Part shown: one piece after another, positions 6,790-14,447 of the stretch
Layout: each line of letters begins with the position of its first letter
How positions within the stretch are numbered: the stretch's first letter is position 1
DNA from: Duganella levis
GTDB taxonomy: Bacteria; Pseudomonadota; Gammaproteobacteria; Burkholderiales; Burkholderiaceae_D
Reading direction: 5' to 3'
DNA length: 64,000 nt
Assembly (NCBI RefSeq): GCF_009857605.1
Contig: NZ_WWCT01000028.1
Coordinates: 17,599-81,598, forward strand
Position numbers and translations under genes: made by a program
Notes under the pieces: generated by a model
What the model saw: the letters and a program-made list of their open reading frames with translations, nothing else
What the model was told of the DNA's origin: nothing
The model's database searches: none

Positions 6790-8703
6790 TCAGCATACAA
6801 GTTCCTCCTTATCCGTTGCACGTTGGTGCTGTTGTTCCAGCAGCGCGAAGATGGCGTCTTTCGACAGCACGTATTGGTCCATCAGGATGCCTTTCAGTTC
6901 GGTGATCTGGTCGCGGTAGTCGGCGATGGCGGTCAGGGTGTAGCTGTAGAGTTCGTCGGCTTTGGCTTCCACCTGGCCGAGGTCGGCCTCGTGGTCTTTG
7001 AAGTGGCTGTGGTCGATCTTCGAGCGCGAGTACATCGACAGTTTGTTGACCATCAGGTCCAGCATCGAGGTGGCTTTTTCGATGTCGTTCTGGCTGCCGA
7101 CTGAGATGCCGCGCGCGCCGTAGAAGAGTTCTTCCGCCGCCACGCCGCCGTACAGCTGGATCACGTCGCGCTCCAGTTCTTCGAGCGTGCGCAAGGCCAC
7201 GTCATCCGACGCCGACAGCACGTAACCCAGCGCCCCCAGCTTGGACACCGATTCGGTGGAAATTTTCAGCAGCGGCGAACGCTCTTTCACTTCGGCCAGC
7301 GACAGCCCCTGGCGCAGCCACGGGTCGATCTGCATGAAGAAGTGGCCCAGCTCGTGCAGGGCGACGCGTTCGCGCTGGCGGGTTTTCTCGGCGGTGGTGG
7401 CGCGGTCGGTCAGGCCGATGGTGGCGCGTTCAAAGGCGCGGAACATCAGGTCGGTATTGATGATGCACTTCTCTTGTATCGCCAGCATGCTGGCGCGCTC
7501 GACCACGGTTTGCAGCACCGCCGGACTGAGGTTGGCGGTGATCTCGGCAACGTGGTCCAGGTTCAAGTCTTCCCAGTCGACGCAACCGTTGGCCTTGCGC
7601 GCCAGGAAGGAACGCAGCAGTTCGCGCCGCTCGGTTTTGTTCGGCAGGCGGAAGTTGATCTTGACCGAGAAGCGGCGCAGCATCGCTTCGTCCATGCTGG
7701 TCGAGGCGTCGTCGAAGTTGGAGGCCACCACCCAGATCACGCCTTCGCCCTTGTCGCTGCGCACGCCGTCGAGCAGGCCCAGCAGGGTGTTGGCGGTGTC
7801 GTCTTCCCATTTCTTTTCGCCGCGGCCGCGCGGCATGAACAAGCCCTGGGCTTCGTCGAGGAAGATGATGCACTTGCCGCGCGCGCAGGCTTTGCGGTGC
7901 AGTGCGTGCAGCGCTTTGGAGCCGCCGCCGATGTAGCCCGATTCCAGCGCCGAGGCCGAGGCCTGGATCAGCGGAACGTCGAGCTTCTTGGCCAGGTAGC
8001 CGGCCAGCTTGGTCTTGCCGGTGCCCGCCGGCCCGGTCAGCATGACGTTGAACGGTTTGTCGATGTCGTGCTCTTTGTACAAGGCGCGGTTGCGTATCAT
8101 GTCTTCCAGGTGCAGCACTTCCTGTTTGATGTCTTCCATGCCGATCAGATCGTCCATGCTGCCGCCCAGCTGGTCCGGCGTCAGCACGGTGGCGCTGACG
8201 CCCATGCCCGGCAAGCCATTCTTCAGCAGGAACAGCGCCAGTACCACCAGCACGATGTCCAGCAGGTGGCGCGTGACGAAGGCGCCGGCGCGCGCCAGCA
8301 GGCTGACGTCGTCGTCCTGCATCACCGCCTTGTGCGAGGCCAGGAAATCTTCACGGGCGATGGCGTAGGGCAGGCTGTTGCGCAGCAGGACTTCGCGCTC
8401 CAGGCTCAAGTGGGTGGTGCCCGGCACCTTGACCACGTACAGCTTGTTGTCGTTTTTCAGCTTGAAGACATAGCGCGGCGCTTCCGACTGCGGCGCGGCG
8501 ATCAGCAGGTAGTCCAGCTGCGCGCGTTTGGCCGGCAGCGCCGTGATCTGGGCGATGTCCTGCGTGTGCAGGATCGGGCTGGGATCCTGCGGCACTTCGG
8601 CACGCAGGCCGATCAGCAGGGCCAGCGACAGGGTCAGCACCAGCAAGGCGGCACGGACAGTGGTTTTACGCAGCGCGGTTTGAAGTTTGTAAAGAGTGAA
8701 CAT
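6790..8703 (-). CDS. Membrane AAA+ ATPase fused to FtsH-type (M41) zinc protease, divergent
   Basis: A 637-residue protein with FtsH layout: membrane segment 17-33, extracytoplasmic domain, second membrane segment about 148-162, AAA+ ATPase, then an M41 metalloprotease. Walker A GPAGTGKT is at 224-231 and Walker B IIFLDE at 279-284. The zinc motif HELGH is at 450-454 and the probable third ligand is Asp540 (GSQND), so both activities look intact. It is not a standard FtsH: Walker B continues LDEAQG instead of IDEID, and the second region of homology reads MDEAMLRRF rather than LRPGRFD, closer to the Msp1/spastin side of AAA proteins. The ATG at 8703 is chosen because the first membrane helix follows at normal distance. 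A membrane-protein quality-control protease is the likely role. Confidence 0.8.
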   Translation of the reverse strand: MFTLYKLQTALRKTTVRAALLVLTLSLALLIGLRAEVPQDPSPILHTQDIAQITALPAKRAQLDYLLIAAPQSEAPRYVFKLKNDNKLYVVKVPGTTHLSLEREVLLRNSLPYAIAREDFLASHKAVMQDDDVSLLARAGAFVTRHLLDIVLVVLALFLLKNGLPGMGVSATVLTPDQLGGSMDDLIGMEDIKQEVLHLEDMIRNRALYKEHDIDKPFNVMLTGPAGTGKTKLAGYLAKKLDVPLIQASASALESGYIGGGSKALHALHRKACARGKCIIFLDEAQGLFMPRGRGEKKWEDDTANTLLGLLDGVRSDKGEGVIWVVASNFDDASTSMDEAMLRRFSVKINFRLPNKTERRELLRSFLARKANGCVDWEDLNLDHVAEITANLSPAVLQTVVERASMLAIQEKCIINTDLMFRAFERATIGLTDRATTAEKTRQRERVALHELGHFFMQIDPWLRQGLSLAEVKERSPLLKISTESVSKLGALGYVLSASDDVALRTLEELERDVIQLYGGVAAEELFYGARGISVGSQNDIEKATSMLDLMVNKLSMYSRSKIDHSHFKDHEADLGQVEAKADELYSYTLTAIADYRDQITELKGILMDQYVLSKDAIFALLEQQHQRATDKEELVC

Positions 8704-9086
8704 AATGCACCATCGGGAGCATGATGCCGGGGCTGAGCGCGAGGGTGGGGCGCAGCAGCCAGGGCCGCCGTGACCGGTGCGCAGACTGGAGGCGCAACCG
8801 GAGGGTATTGGAAATTTCGCTGCCGCACGGCAACTCATTCAATGCGCCACTATAGCCCGGCTGGCGCGGTTTGTATCACATCCCCGCAGAAAAAAGCCGC
8901 AACACACAACAGTGGCGGCCTGGGCGCCGTTTATCCCCGGCTTTTGGCATCTGGGCCCCGCGCTTTTACCGCTCGTCGCATTCGGCGGATATTTGCTTAC
9001 GGCTTTGATAATCTGCTCCTGTCCGCCGCTGAATAACAAACCCCAGCGGTGACTCCCGCAGTTCATTTCACTTACCGGAGCTCACC
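8704..9086. other. Intergenic region, 383 bases, no supported gene
   Basis: The region separates the divergent AAA+/M41 protease and the small exported protein. A -10-like TATAGT on the minus strand (8849-8854) could serve the protease. An open frame on the plus strand (8777-9052) has no ribosome site, no family-like segment and an irregular composition, so it is not called. No repeat or RNA structure stands out. Confidence 0.5.
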
Positions 9087-9476
9087 ATGAAAACCATCCT
9101 GCTTGGCGTTGTTGCCGCACTTGCCCTGTCCTCCCTGCCTGCCGCTTACGCCGACGACACCACCGTCAGCGTGTCCGCCGCGCGTGCCCAGCAATACCAG
9201 ATGCAGCCTGATGAATTCAGCACATTCCGCAATACCTATGTGCTGCAAAACGGTCAACGTATCGCCTTCGACAACCGCCTGACCAAGCTGTACGCCTCGC
9301 TGGACAAAGGCCGTCCGGTGCGCATCTACGCCACTTCGCCAACCAGCTTTGTGACCGAAACCGGCGCCCGCTTCGACTTCCATGAAGAAGGCGAAGAGCT
9401 GTCGATCAGCGACTTCCAGAAGCTGCCGCTGGCGCGCAACGCCCCGGCCAACGGCCTGATGATGGCACGCCGCTAA
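9087..9476 (+). CDS. Small exported protein of unknown function
   Basis: A 129-residue protein with a clear Sec signal peptide (MKTILLGVVAALALSSLPAAYA, cleavage near residue 22). The mature domain of about 105 residues has no cysteine, is mixed alpha/beta in pattern (NTYVLQNGQRIAFDNRL, GRPVRIYATSPTSFVTETGARFDF) and ends in MMARR. The segment YVLQNGQRIAF...LYASL resembles small periplasmic proteins of Oxalobacteraceae, but I do not recognise a named family. CGGAG precedes the ATG. Its stop is one base from the stop of the opposing solute-binding gene. Confidence 0.75.
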   Translation: MKTILLGVVAALALSSLPAAYADDTTVSVSAARAQQYQMQPDEFSTFRNTYVLQNGQRIAFDNRLTKLYASLDKGRPVRIYATSPTSFVTETGARFDFHEEGEELSISDFQKLPLARNAPANGLMMARR

Positions 9477-9477
9477 G

Positions 9478-10203
9478 CTACTGGCGCCAGTGCTCGTACT
9501 TGCGGTCGATCCGCGCCAGCGTGCCATCGCGGCGCAGTTCCGCCAGGGCGGCATTCAGTTGCTCGACCTGCTGGTCCGGCATTGAGAGGTTGCACGCCAG
9601 GTAGACCTGCACGCGATGGAATACCATCAGCGGCACCACCTTGCCCGACCATTCGTACTGTCCGGGGCCGGGACTGCCGTTGCGTATCGACACGGCCCAT
9701 AAATCAATGCGGTTGAGCAGCAGCTTTTGCGGATTGACCAGGTCATTGCTGACAGCGTCGACGTTGAAGCCACGGCTGCGCAGATACTCGTCGCGCGCAT
9801 CGCCGATATAGGTGCCGATGCGCAGCTTGCGCGCGTCGTCGACGGTGTTGAGCGTAAAGCTATGGTCGGCGCGGCCCCAGAATTGCCATTCGGCCTCGTC
9901 GGTAGGACCAATCCACTTGAACAGCGCTTCGCGCTCCGGCGTGCGCGAGGTGGAATAGACGCAGGTCTGCTGCTGCGTCTGCGCCATCATGAAGGCGCGC
10001 TTCCACGGGAGTTGCTCGATGCGGTAGTCGGTGCCGGTGCGCGCCATCAGCGCGCGGATCTTGTCGGTGGCGCGGCCGACAATCGCGCCGCTCGCATCGC
10101 GCATGCTGGATGGCGGCGAATGTTCCGTGGTGATGTGCAGCGGGGCCGCAGCCCCGGGCAGGGAAGTCGCCAGCAGAAATAATGTCAGGAAAATAAATCG
10201 CAT
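9478..10203 (-). CDS. Periplasmic solute-binding protein, family 3-like, without ABC partners
   Basis: A 241-residue protein with a signal peptide (about residues 1-20, ending PGAAA) and a type-II periplasmic binding fold of the SBP_bac_3 kind (LHITTEHSPPSSMRDASGAIVGRA opening lobe; closing with LRRDGTLARIDRKYEHWRQ). It is short, and no permease or ATPase lies nearby. Such solitary proteins are common in Betaproteobacteria and may act as sensors or binding proteins for a distant system. The ATG at 10203 gives the signal peptide; the in-frame upstream extension is not protein-like. It lies 65 bases downstream of the GT39 gene on the same strand. Confidence 0.8.
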   Translation of the reverse strand: MRFIFLTLFLLATSLPGAAAPLHITTEHSPPSSMRDASGAIVGRATDKIRALMARTGTDYRIEQLPWKRAFMMAQTQQQTCVYSTSRTPEREALFKWIGPTDEAEWQFWGRADHSFTLNTVDDARKLRIGTYIGDARDEYLRSRGFNVDAVSNDLVNPQKLLLNRIDLWAVSIRNGSPGPGQYEWSGKVVPLMVFHRVQVYLACNLSMPDQQVEQLNAALAELRRDGTLARIDRKYEHWRQ

Positions 10204-10268
10204 GGGCTGGCCGCTTTCTACCAAAAAGCATAGCAGCAATGCTATCCCAGCAGCAACACGCGTTTGTA

Positions 10269-11993
10269 TCAGTCCGTGCGGCGGTACAGGCGGAAGCGTT
10301 CCTCGCGGTCGGCCGGGCGGCGGCCTTCCCATAGCAGCACCCACTGCTTGCCACGGAACTGCGCCTGGATCTCGCGGTCGTCGCGCACCTTGATGCTATC
10401 TTGCAACAGCAGCAGGTTGCAGCGGCCGCCTTCGACGCCGGCAAACGGCAGCTCGGCGTAATACGCGAACGAGGCGCGCTGGGCCGGGCCGACGTTGGTG
10501 TCGATGCATTGCGTGTCGGCCGGCAGCTTGTTGGCGATCTGGCGGGCGACGCCGGCATAGCTCTTGCCGTAATTGAAATCCGGCAGGAACAGCGTCATCA
10601 TCAGAATCCAGATCAGGATCAGGCCGCCCGACGACAGCACCACCGCGCGCCACAGCACCGCCGGCTGGCGCGAGATGCGCCAGTACACCAGCACAAACCA
10701 GCCCAGCGTGGCGGCCAGCGCGACGAAGAAGGCGATCCACCCCAGCTCGGGCGTAAAGCCCGGCACCAGCTTGAGGACGTTGCGGGCGGCTTTTTCCGGC
10801 CAGCCGGTCAGCTTGGCGAACCAGAAGATCCAGATCACGGCCGCGCACAGCGTCAGCGCCATCACCGAGAACCAGTCGATGGCGTTGATGGCGCCGCGCT
10901 TGACCGTCAGCAGGCCGAACGCGGCCATGACGGCCAGCGGCGGCAGCAGCACCAGCAGCTGGCCTTGCTCAGGTTGCGGATGGCACAGGGTCAGCAGCAC
11001 GCCCATGACCACGAAGGCCAGCGGCACCACGATGTGCAGCACGCCGCGCTGGCGCCGCCAGGCCCACACCGCCCAGGCGGCGAACGGCCAGGCCGGCCAG
11101 AAGAACCAGACGCCGACGCGGAAGAAGAACTTGACCGAGGTCCAGCTTGGCCAGTCCAGTTGCAGCCAGTTCCAGGTCATCCAGGCGTTCAGCGGCTGCT
11201 GGTGATACGGCGCCAGCAGTTGCGCCGGCAGCAGCCACACGGCGGCCACCAGGCCGCCGACGGCGATCATGGCGCCGAGGTCGCGCATGGCGCGGATGGC
11301 CGGCTGGGCCAGGAAGCGGGTGCAGGCGAACAGGGCCAGCATCAGGCACACCGGCGTGATCCAGCCGCGCGCCAGCGTCAGCAGGCCGATCGCCAGGCCG
11401 CTGAGGGCGGCGTTGCGCAGCGACGGCTTTTCCACGTAGCGCACGGTGCGGTACAGCAGCAGCGCGGTCAGCGACACCTGCAGCGCTTCCGGCGTGGTTT
11501 CGTGGCTGTGCAGCAGCAGGCCGAGGCAGCCGAGGTAGATCAGCACGGCGGCGTCGGCCAGCGTGCGGCCAAAGTCGTCCGGTTCGGGCTGGCCGCCGAA
11601 GGCCAGCCGCAGCGGCTGCGCATCCTGGCGCCGGCCGAGGTGGAAGGTGGCGTACCACAGCGACAGCACGCCCACCAGGAAGGCGCCGATGGTGCCCACG
11701 CGCGCGGCCAGCACGTCGCCCAGCAGCCAGCCGAACAGCTTCATGCCCAGCGCGCCCAGCCAGAACGCCAGCGGCCCTTCATCGGGCCACGACAGGCCGG
11801 CGATATTCGGCCACAGCCAGTCCTGCCAGGTGCCGTGCAACATGGTCCACATGATGCCGAAACTGGCGGCGTCGTCGTTCTTCCACGGGTCGCGGCCGAT
11901 CAGGCCAGGCAGGATATACAACAGGCCCAGGGCGAACAGCGCCCAGCGCGGCAAGGCCAAAGTAGCGGCAGCGGGAAGACGAACTGGCTTCAT
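10269..11993 (-). CDS. GT39-family membrane glycosyltransferase (ArnT/PMT-like)
   Basis: A 574-residue integral membrane protein with about 12-13 hydrophobic segments and the GT-C/GT39 pattern. The acidic catalytic stretch in the first periplasmic loop (GRDPWKNDDAASFG) is followed by WPDEGPLAFWLGA, and a C-terminal periplasmic domain of about 90 residues (DTQCIDTNVGPAQRAS onward) follows the last helix. Family members move a sugar from a polyprenyl-phosphate donor to lipid A or proteins; the acceptor is unknown here. It follows rpmE2 behind a terminator, so it has its own promoter or depends on read-through. Confidence 0.85.
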   Translation of the reverse strand: MKPVRLPAAATLALPRWALFALGLLYILPGLIGRDPWKNDDAASFGIMWTMLHGTWQDWLWPNIAGLSWPDEGPLAFWLGALGMKLFGWLLGDVLAARVGTIGAFLVGVLSLWYATFHLGRRQDAQPLRLAFGGQPEPDDFGRTLADAAVLIYLGCLGLLLHSHETTPEALQVSLTALLLYRTVRYVEKPSLRNAALSGLAIGLLTLARGWITPVCLMLALFACTRFLAQPAIRAMRDLGAMIAVGGLVAAVWLLPAQLLAPYHQQPLNAWMTWNWLQLDWPSWTSVKFFFRVGVWFFWPAWPFAAWAVWAWRRQRGVLHIVVPLAFVVMGVLLTLCHPQPEQGQLLVLLPPLAVMAAFGLLTVKRGAINAIDWFSVMALTLCAAVIWIFWFAKLTGWPEKAARNVLKLVPGFTPELGWIAFFVALAATLGWFVLVYWRISRQPAVLWRAVVLSSGGLILIWILMMTLFLPDFNYGKSYAGVARQIANKLPADTQCIDTNVGPAQRASFAYYAELPFAGVEGGRCNLLLLQDSIKVRDDREIQAQFRGKQWVLLWEGRRPADREERFRLYRRTD

Positions 11994-12041
11994 CGATCAG
12001 TGAGTTTTTAAGAGTAGAACCGGAGTATGAGGGCAATAAAC

Positions 12042-12070
12042 AAAAAAAGCAGCCAGAGGCTGCTTTTTTT
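12042..12070 (-). terminator. Terminator after rpmE2, bidirectional in shape
   Basis: The stem GCAGCC / GGCTGC (12049-12054 with 12058-12063) has a 3-base loop, an A run before it (12042-12048) and a T run after it (12064-12070), so it can work in both directions. On the minus strand it ends the rho-rpmE2 transcript before the GT39 gene. Confidence 0.85.
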
Positions 12071-12098
12071 ATCGAAGCGGCAAGAATGCCAGCTGCGA

Positions 12099-12368
12099 TT
12101 AACCAGCTGCGATAGCGGTTTTCGAACCGACGGTACCGAATTTCTGGCGGAATTTCTCAACGCGGCCAGCGGTGTCGACGATTTTGTGTTTACCGGTGTA
12201 GAACGGGTGCGATTCAGCCGATACCTCGATCTTCACCAGTGGGTATTCTTTACCGTTGAATTCGGTTTTTTCACGGGTGTTGATGGTCGAACGGGTGACG
12301 AATTTGAAGTCGCACGACAGATCGTGGAAAACGACTTCGCGGTATTCTGGGTGACCTTCTGCTTTCAT
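12099..12368 (-). CDS. rpmE2: 50S ribosomal protein L31 type B
   Basis: An 89-residue L31 of the zinc-free type B (RpmE2/YkgM). The signature MKxxxHPEYREVVFHD at the start and SHPFYTGKHKIVDTAGRVEKF in the second half are intact. The four zinc cysteines of type A are absent; only one Cys (SCDFKF) remains. A GAGGCTCC ribosome site precedes the ATG. It sits directly downstream of rho, the usual betaproteobacterial order, so this zinc-independent form probably serves as the regular L31 rather than as a zinc-starvation backup. Confidence 0.97.
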   Translation of the reverse strand: MKAEGHPEYREVVFHDLSCDFKFVTRSTINTREKTEFNGKEYPLVKIEVSAESHPFYTGKHKIVDTAGRVEKFRQKFGTVGSKTAIAAG

Positions 12369-12493
12369 TTGGAGCCTCGGATAGTTAGGTAGCCAAACAG
12401 CACTTCGTCGGTCGATACCACTTCGTGACCCGATTGCCGCTCACTTGCCAGGTTAAAAAATAATGCGATCGGCGATTATACGCCCGCAAACGC

Positions 12494-12519
12494 AAACAGG
12501 CAACCGAGGTTGCCTGTTT
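12494..12519 (-). terminator. Stem-loop between rho and rpmE2 (weak terminator or processing hairpin)
   Basis: A 12-bp perfect inverted repeat AAACAGGCAACC / GGTTGCCTGTTT (12494-12505 with 12508-12519) starts 19 bases after the rho stop. On the minus strand it is followed by GCGTTTGCG rather than a proper T run, so full termination is doubtful. It may set the rho:rpmE2 ratio or protect the rho 3' end. Confidence 0.5.
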
Positions 12520-12537
12520 GTTACGACTAATCGTTGA

Positions 12538-13800
12538 TTAGCCGCCGCGTCGCATCATGTCGAAGAATTCCGTGTTGTTCTTCGTCGCGCGCATCTTGTC
12601 GAGGATGAACTCCATCGCTTCGATCTCGTCCATCGAGTACAGCAGCTTGCGCAGGATCCAGATCTTCTGCAGCTGGTCCGGCTTGATCAGCAACTCTTCG
12701 CGGCGGGTGCCCGATTTGTTCAGGTTGATCGACGGGTAGACGCGTTTCTCGGCCAGGCGGCGCTCCAGGTGCACCTCCATATTGCCGGTGCCCTTGAATT
12801 CTTCGTAGATCACGTCATCCATGCGCGAACCGGTTTCGATCAGCGCGGTGGCGATGATGGTCAGCGAACCGCCTTCTTCGATGTTACGGGCGGCGCCGAA
12901 GAAGCGTTTCGGACGTTGCAGCGCGTTGGCGTCGACACCACCGGTCAGCACCTTGCCGGAGGCCGGGATCACGGTGTTGTAGGCGCGCGCCAGGCGGGTG
13001 ATCGAATCCAGCAGGATGACCACGTCTTTTTTCATTTCGACCAGGCGCTTGGCTTTTTCCAGCACCATCTCGGCGACCTGCACGTGGCGGGTGGCCGGTT
13101 CGTCGAAGGTCGAGGCGACCACTTCGCCGCGCACCGAACGCTGCATCTCGGTCACTTCCTCTGGACGTTCGTCGATCAGCAGCACGATCAGCGTGACGTC
13201 AGGGTGGTTCGAGGTGATCGCGTGGGCGATGTGTTGCAGCATGACCGATTTACCGGACTTCGGCGACGCCACCAGCAGGCCGCGCTGGCCTTTGCCGATC
13301 GGCGCGATCAGGTCGATGATGCGGCCGGTGATGTTTTCCGTGCCGTTGATGTCCCGTTCCAGGCGCAGCGGCTCGTTCGGGTGCAGCGGCGTCAGATTCT
13401 CAAACAATATGCGGTGTTTCGAGGCTTCCGGCGATTCGCCGTTGACCTTGTCGACCTTGACCAGCGCGAAATAACGCTCGCCGTCTTTCGGGGTGCGCAC
13501 TTCGCCCTCGATCGAGTCGCCGGTGTGCAGGTTGAAGCGGCGGATTTGCGATGGCGAGATGTAGATGTCGTCGGTGGAGGCCATGTAGCTGGCGTCCGGC
13601 GAGCGCAGGAAGCCGAAGCCGTCCGGCAGCACTTCCAGGGCGCCGTCGCCGAAGATCTGCTCGCCCGATTTGGCGCGTTTTTTCAGGATGGCGAACATCA
13701 ACTCTTGCTTGCGCAGACGCGCCGCATTGTCGATATCCAGTCCGATGGCCATTTCCAACAACGCCGAAACGTGTAAGGCCTTTAATTCAGATAGATGCAT
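12538..13800 (-). CDS. rho: Transcription termination factor Rho
   Basis: A 420-residue Rho, the hexameric RNA helicase that ends transcription at rut sites. It has an N-terminal helical lid, a cold-shock-like RNA-binding domain with RNP1 DGFGFLR (residues 60-66), Walker A SPKSGKS (179-185), Walker B VVILLDSITRLARAYN, and the Q/R-loop region TGGVDANALQRPKRFFGAARN. Length and both ends match the family. The ATG at 13800 gives the standard MHLSELK start. It is the middle gene of trxA-rho-rpmE2, all on the minus strand. Confidence 0.99.
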   Translation of the reverse strand: MHLSELKALHVSALLEMAIGLDIDNAARLRKQELMFAILKKRAKSGEQIFGDGALEVLPDGFGFLRSPDASYMASTDDIYISPSQIRRFNLHTGDSIEGEVRTPKDGERYFALVKVDKVNGESPEASKHRILFENLTPLHPNEPLRLERDINGTENITGRIIDLIAPIGKGQRGLLVASPKSGKSVMLQHIAHAITSNHPDVTLIVLLIDERPEEVTEMQRSVRGEVVASTFDEPATRHVQVAEMVLEKAKRLVEMKKDVVILLDSITRLARAYNTVIPASGKVLTGGVDANALQRPKRFFGAARNIEEGGSLTIIATALIETGSRMDDVIYEEFKGTGNMEVHLERRLAEKRVYPSINLNKSGTRREELLIKPDQLQKIWILRKLLYSMDEIEAMEFILDKMRATKNNTEFFDMMRRGG

Positions 13801-13919
13801 ATTGTTGAGTATCCCGTGACGGGAAAGTAAAGGTAGGGGAGGGGACTACGTGGGTGTCTCGTATTATTCAGCGGCGGCCGCGGGCGCGGCGCCGCTGGTA
13901 CAACGGTACGATATCTTAC

Positions 13920-14246
13920 TTAGATATTGCTGTCGATGAAAGAGGTCAGTTGACCTTTTGCCATTGCGCCAACTTTTTGCGCAGCGGCGACGCCGTTCTT
14001 GAACAGGATCAGGGTCGGGATGCCGCGCACGCCGAACTTGGTAGGGATCTGCTGGTTCGAGTCGACGTCCATCTTGGTGATCTGGATCTTGCCTTCGTAT
14101 TCCTTGGCAACTTCTTCCAGGATCGGGGCGATGCTCTTGCATGGACCGCACCATTCAGCCCAGAAGTCGACCAGGACAGGACGGTCGGACTTCAGCACGT
14201 CGGCTTCAAAGGAGGCATCGGTAATGTGTTTGATATTTTCGCTCAT
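13920..14246 (-). CDS. trxA: Thioredoxin 1
   Basis: A 108-residue thioredoxin, the cytoplasmic dithiol reductant for ribonucleotide reductase and other targets. The active site is WCGPC at residues 32-36 and the cis-Pro loop (GIPTLILF) is intact. The ATG at 14246 (MSENIKHITD) has GAGGAAAC upstream; an in-frame extension to 14318 is not family-like. It lies 119 bases upstream of rho, the usual order in Burkholderiales. Confidence 0.97.
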   Translation of the reverse strand: MSENIKHITDASFEADVLKSDRPVLVDFWAEWCGPCKSIAPILEEVAKEYEGKIQITKMDVDSNQQIPTKFGVRGIPTLILFKNGVAAAQKVGAMAKGQLTSFIDSNI

Positions 14247-14447
14247 AGTTTCCTCAATCGAGGTAGATGTAAGTAATAACGCCTGGGGACGGGCCTCAAA
14301 CGCTGCCATAGGCAGCACATGGGTGCCATTCGCGCGATTTCAATGTCTCGGAGGGGATAGCAACAAGGTCGGCAGGCAGGGATGGCGTAAATAATAACCC
14401 ATTTTTCAGAAATGTGCGGTGGTTTGTCAAAACCCGCAAAATTCTGC

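Noticed and set aside
8777..9052. 91-codon plus-strand frame before the small exported protein
   Set aside because: No ribosome site, no recognisable domain and an irregular composition; treated as intergenic.
10401..12011. Long open frame antisense to the GT39 gene
   Set aside because: Same shadow pattern (Gln/His/Arg-rich low-complexity protein) opposite a clear membrane glycosyltransferase.
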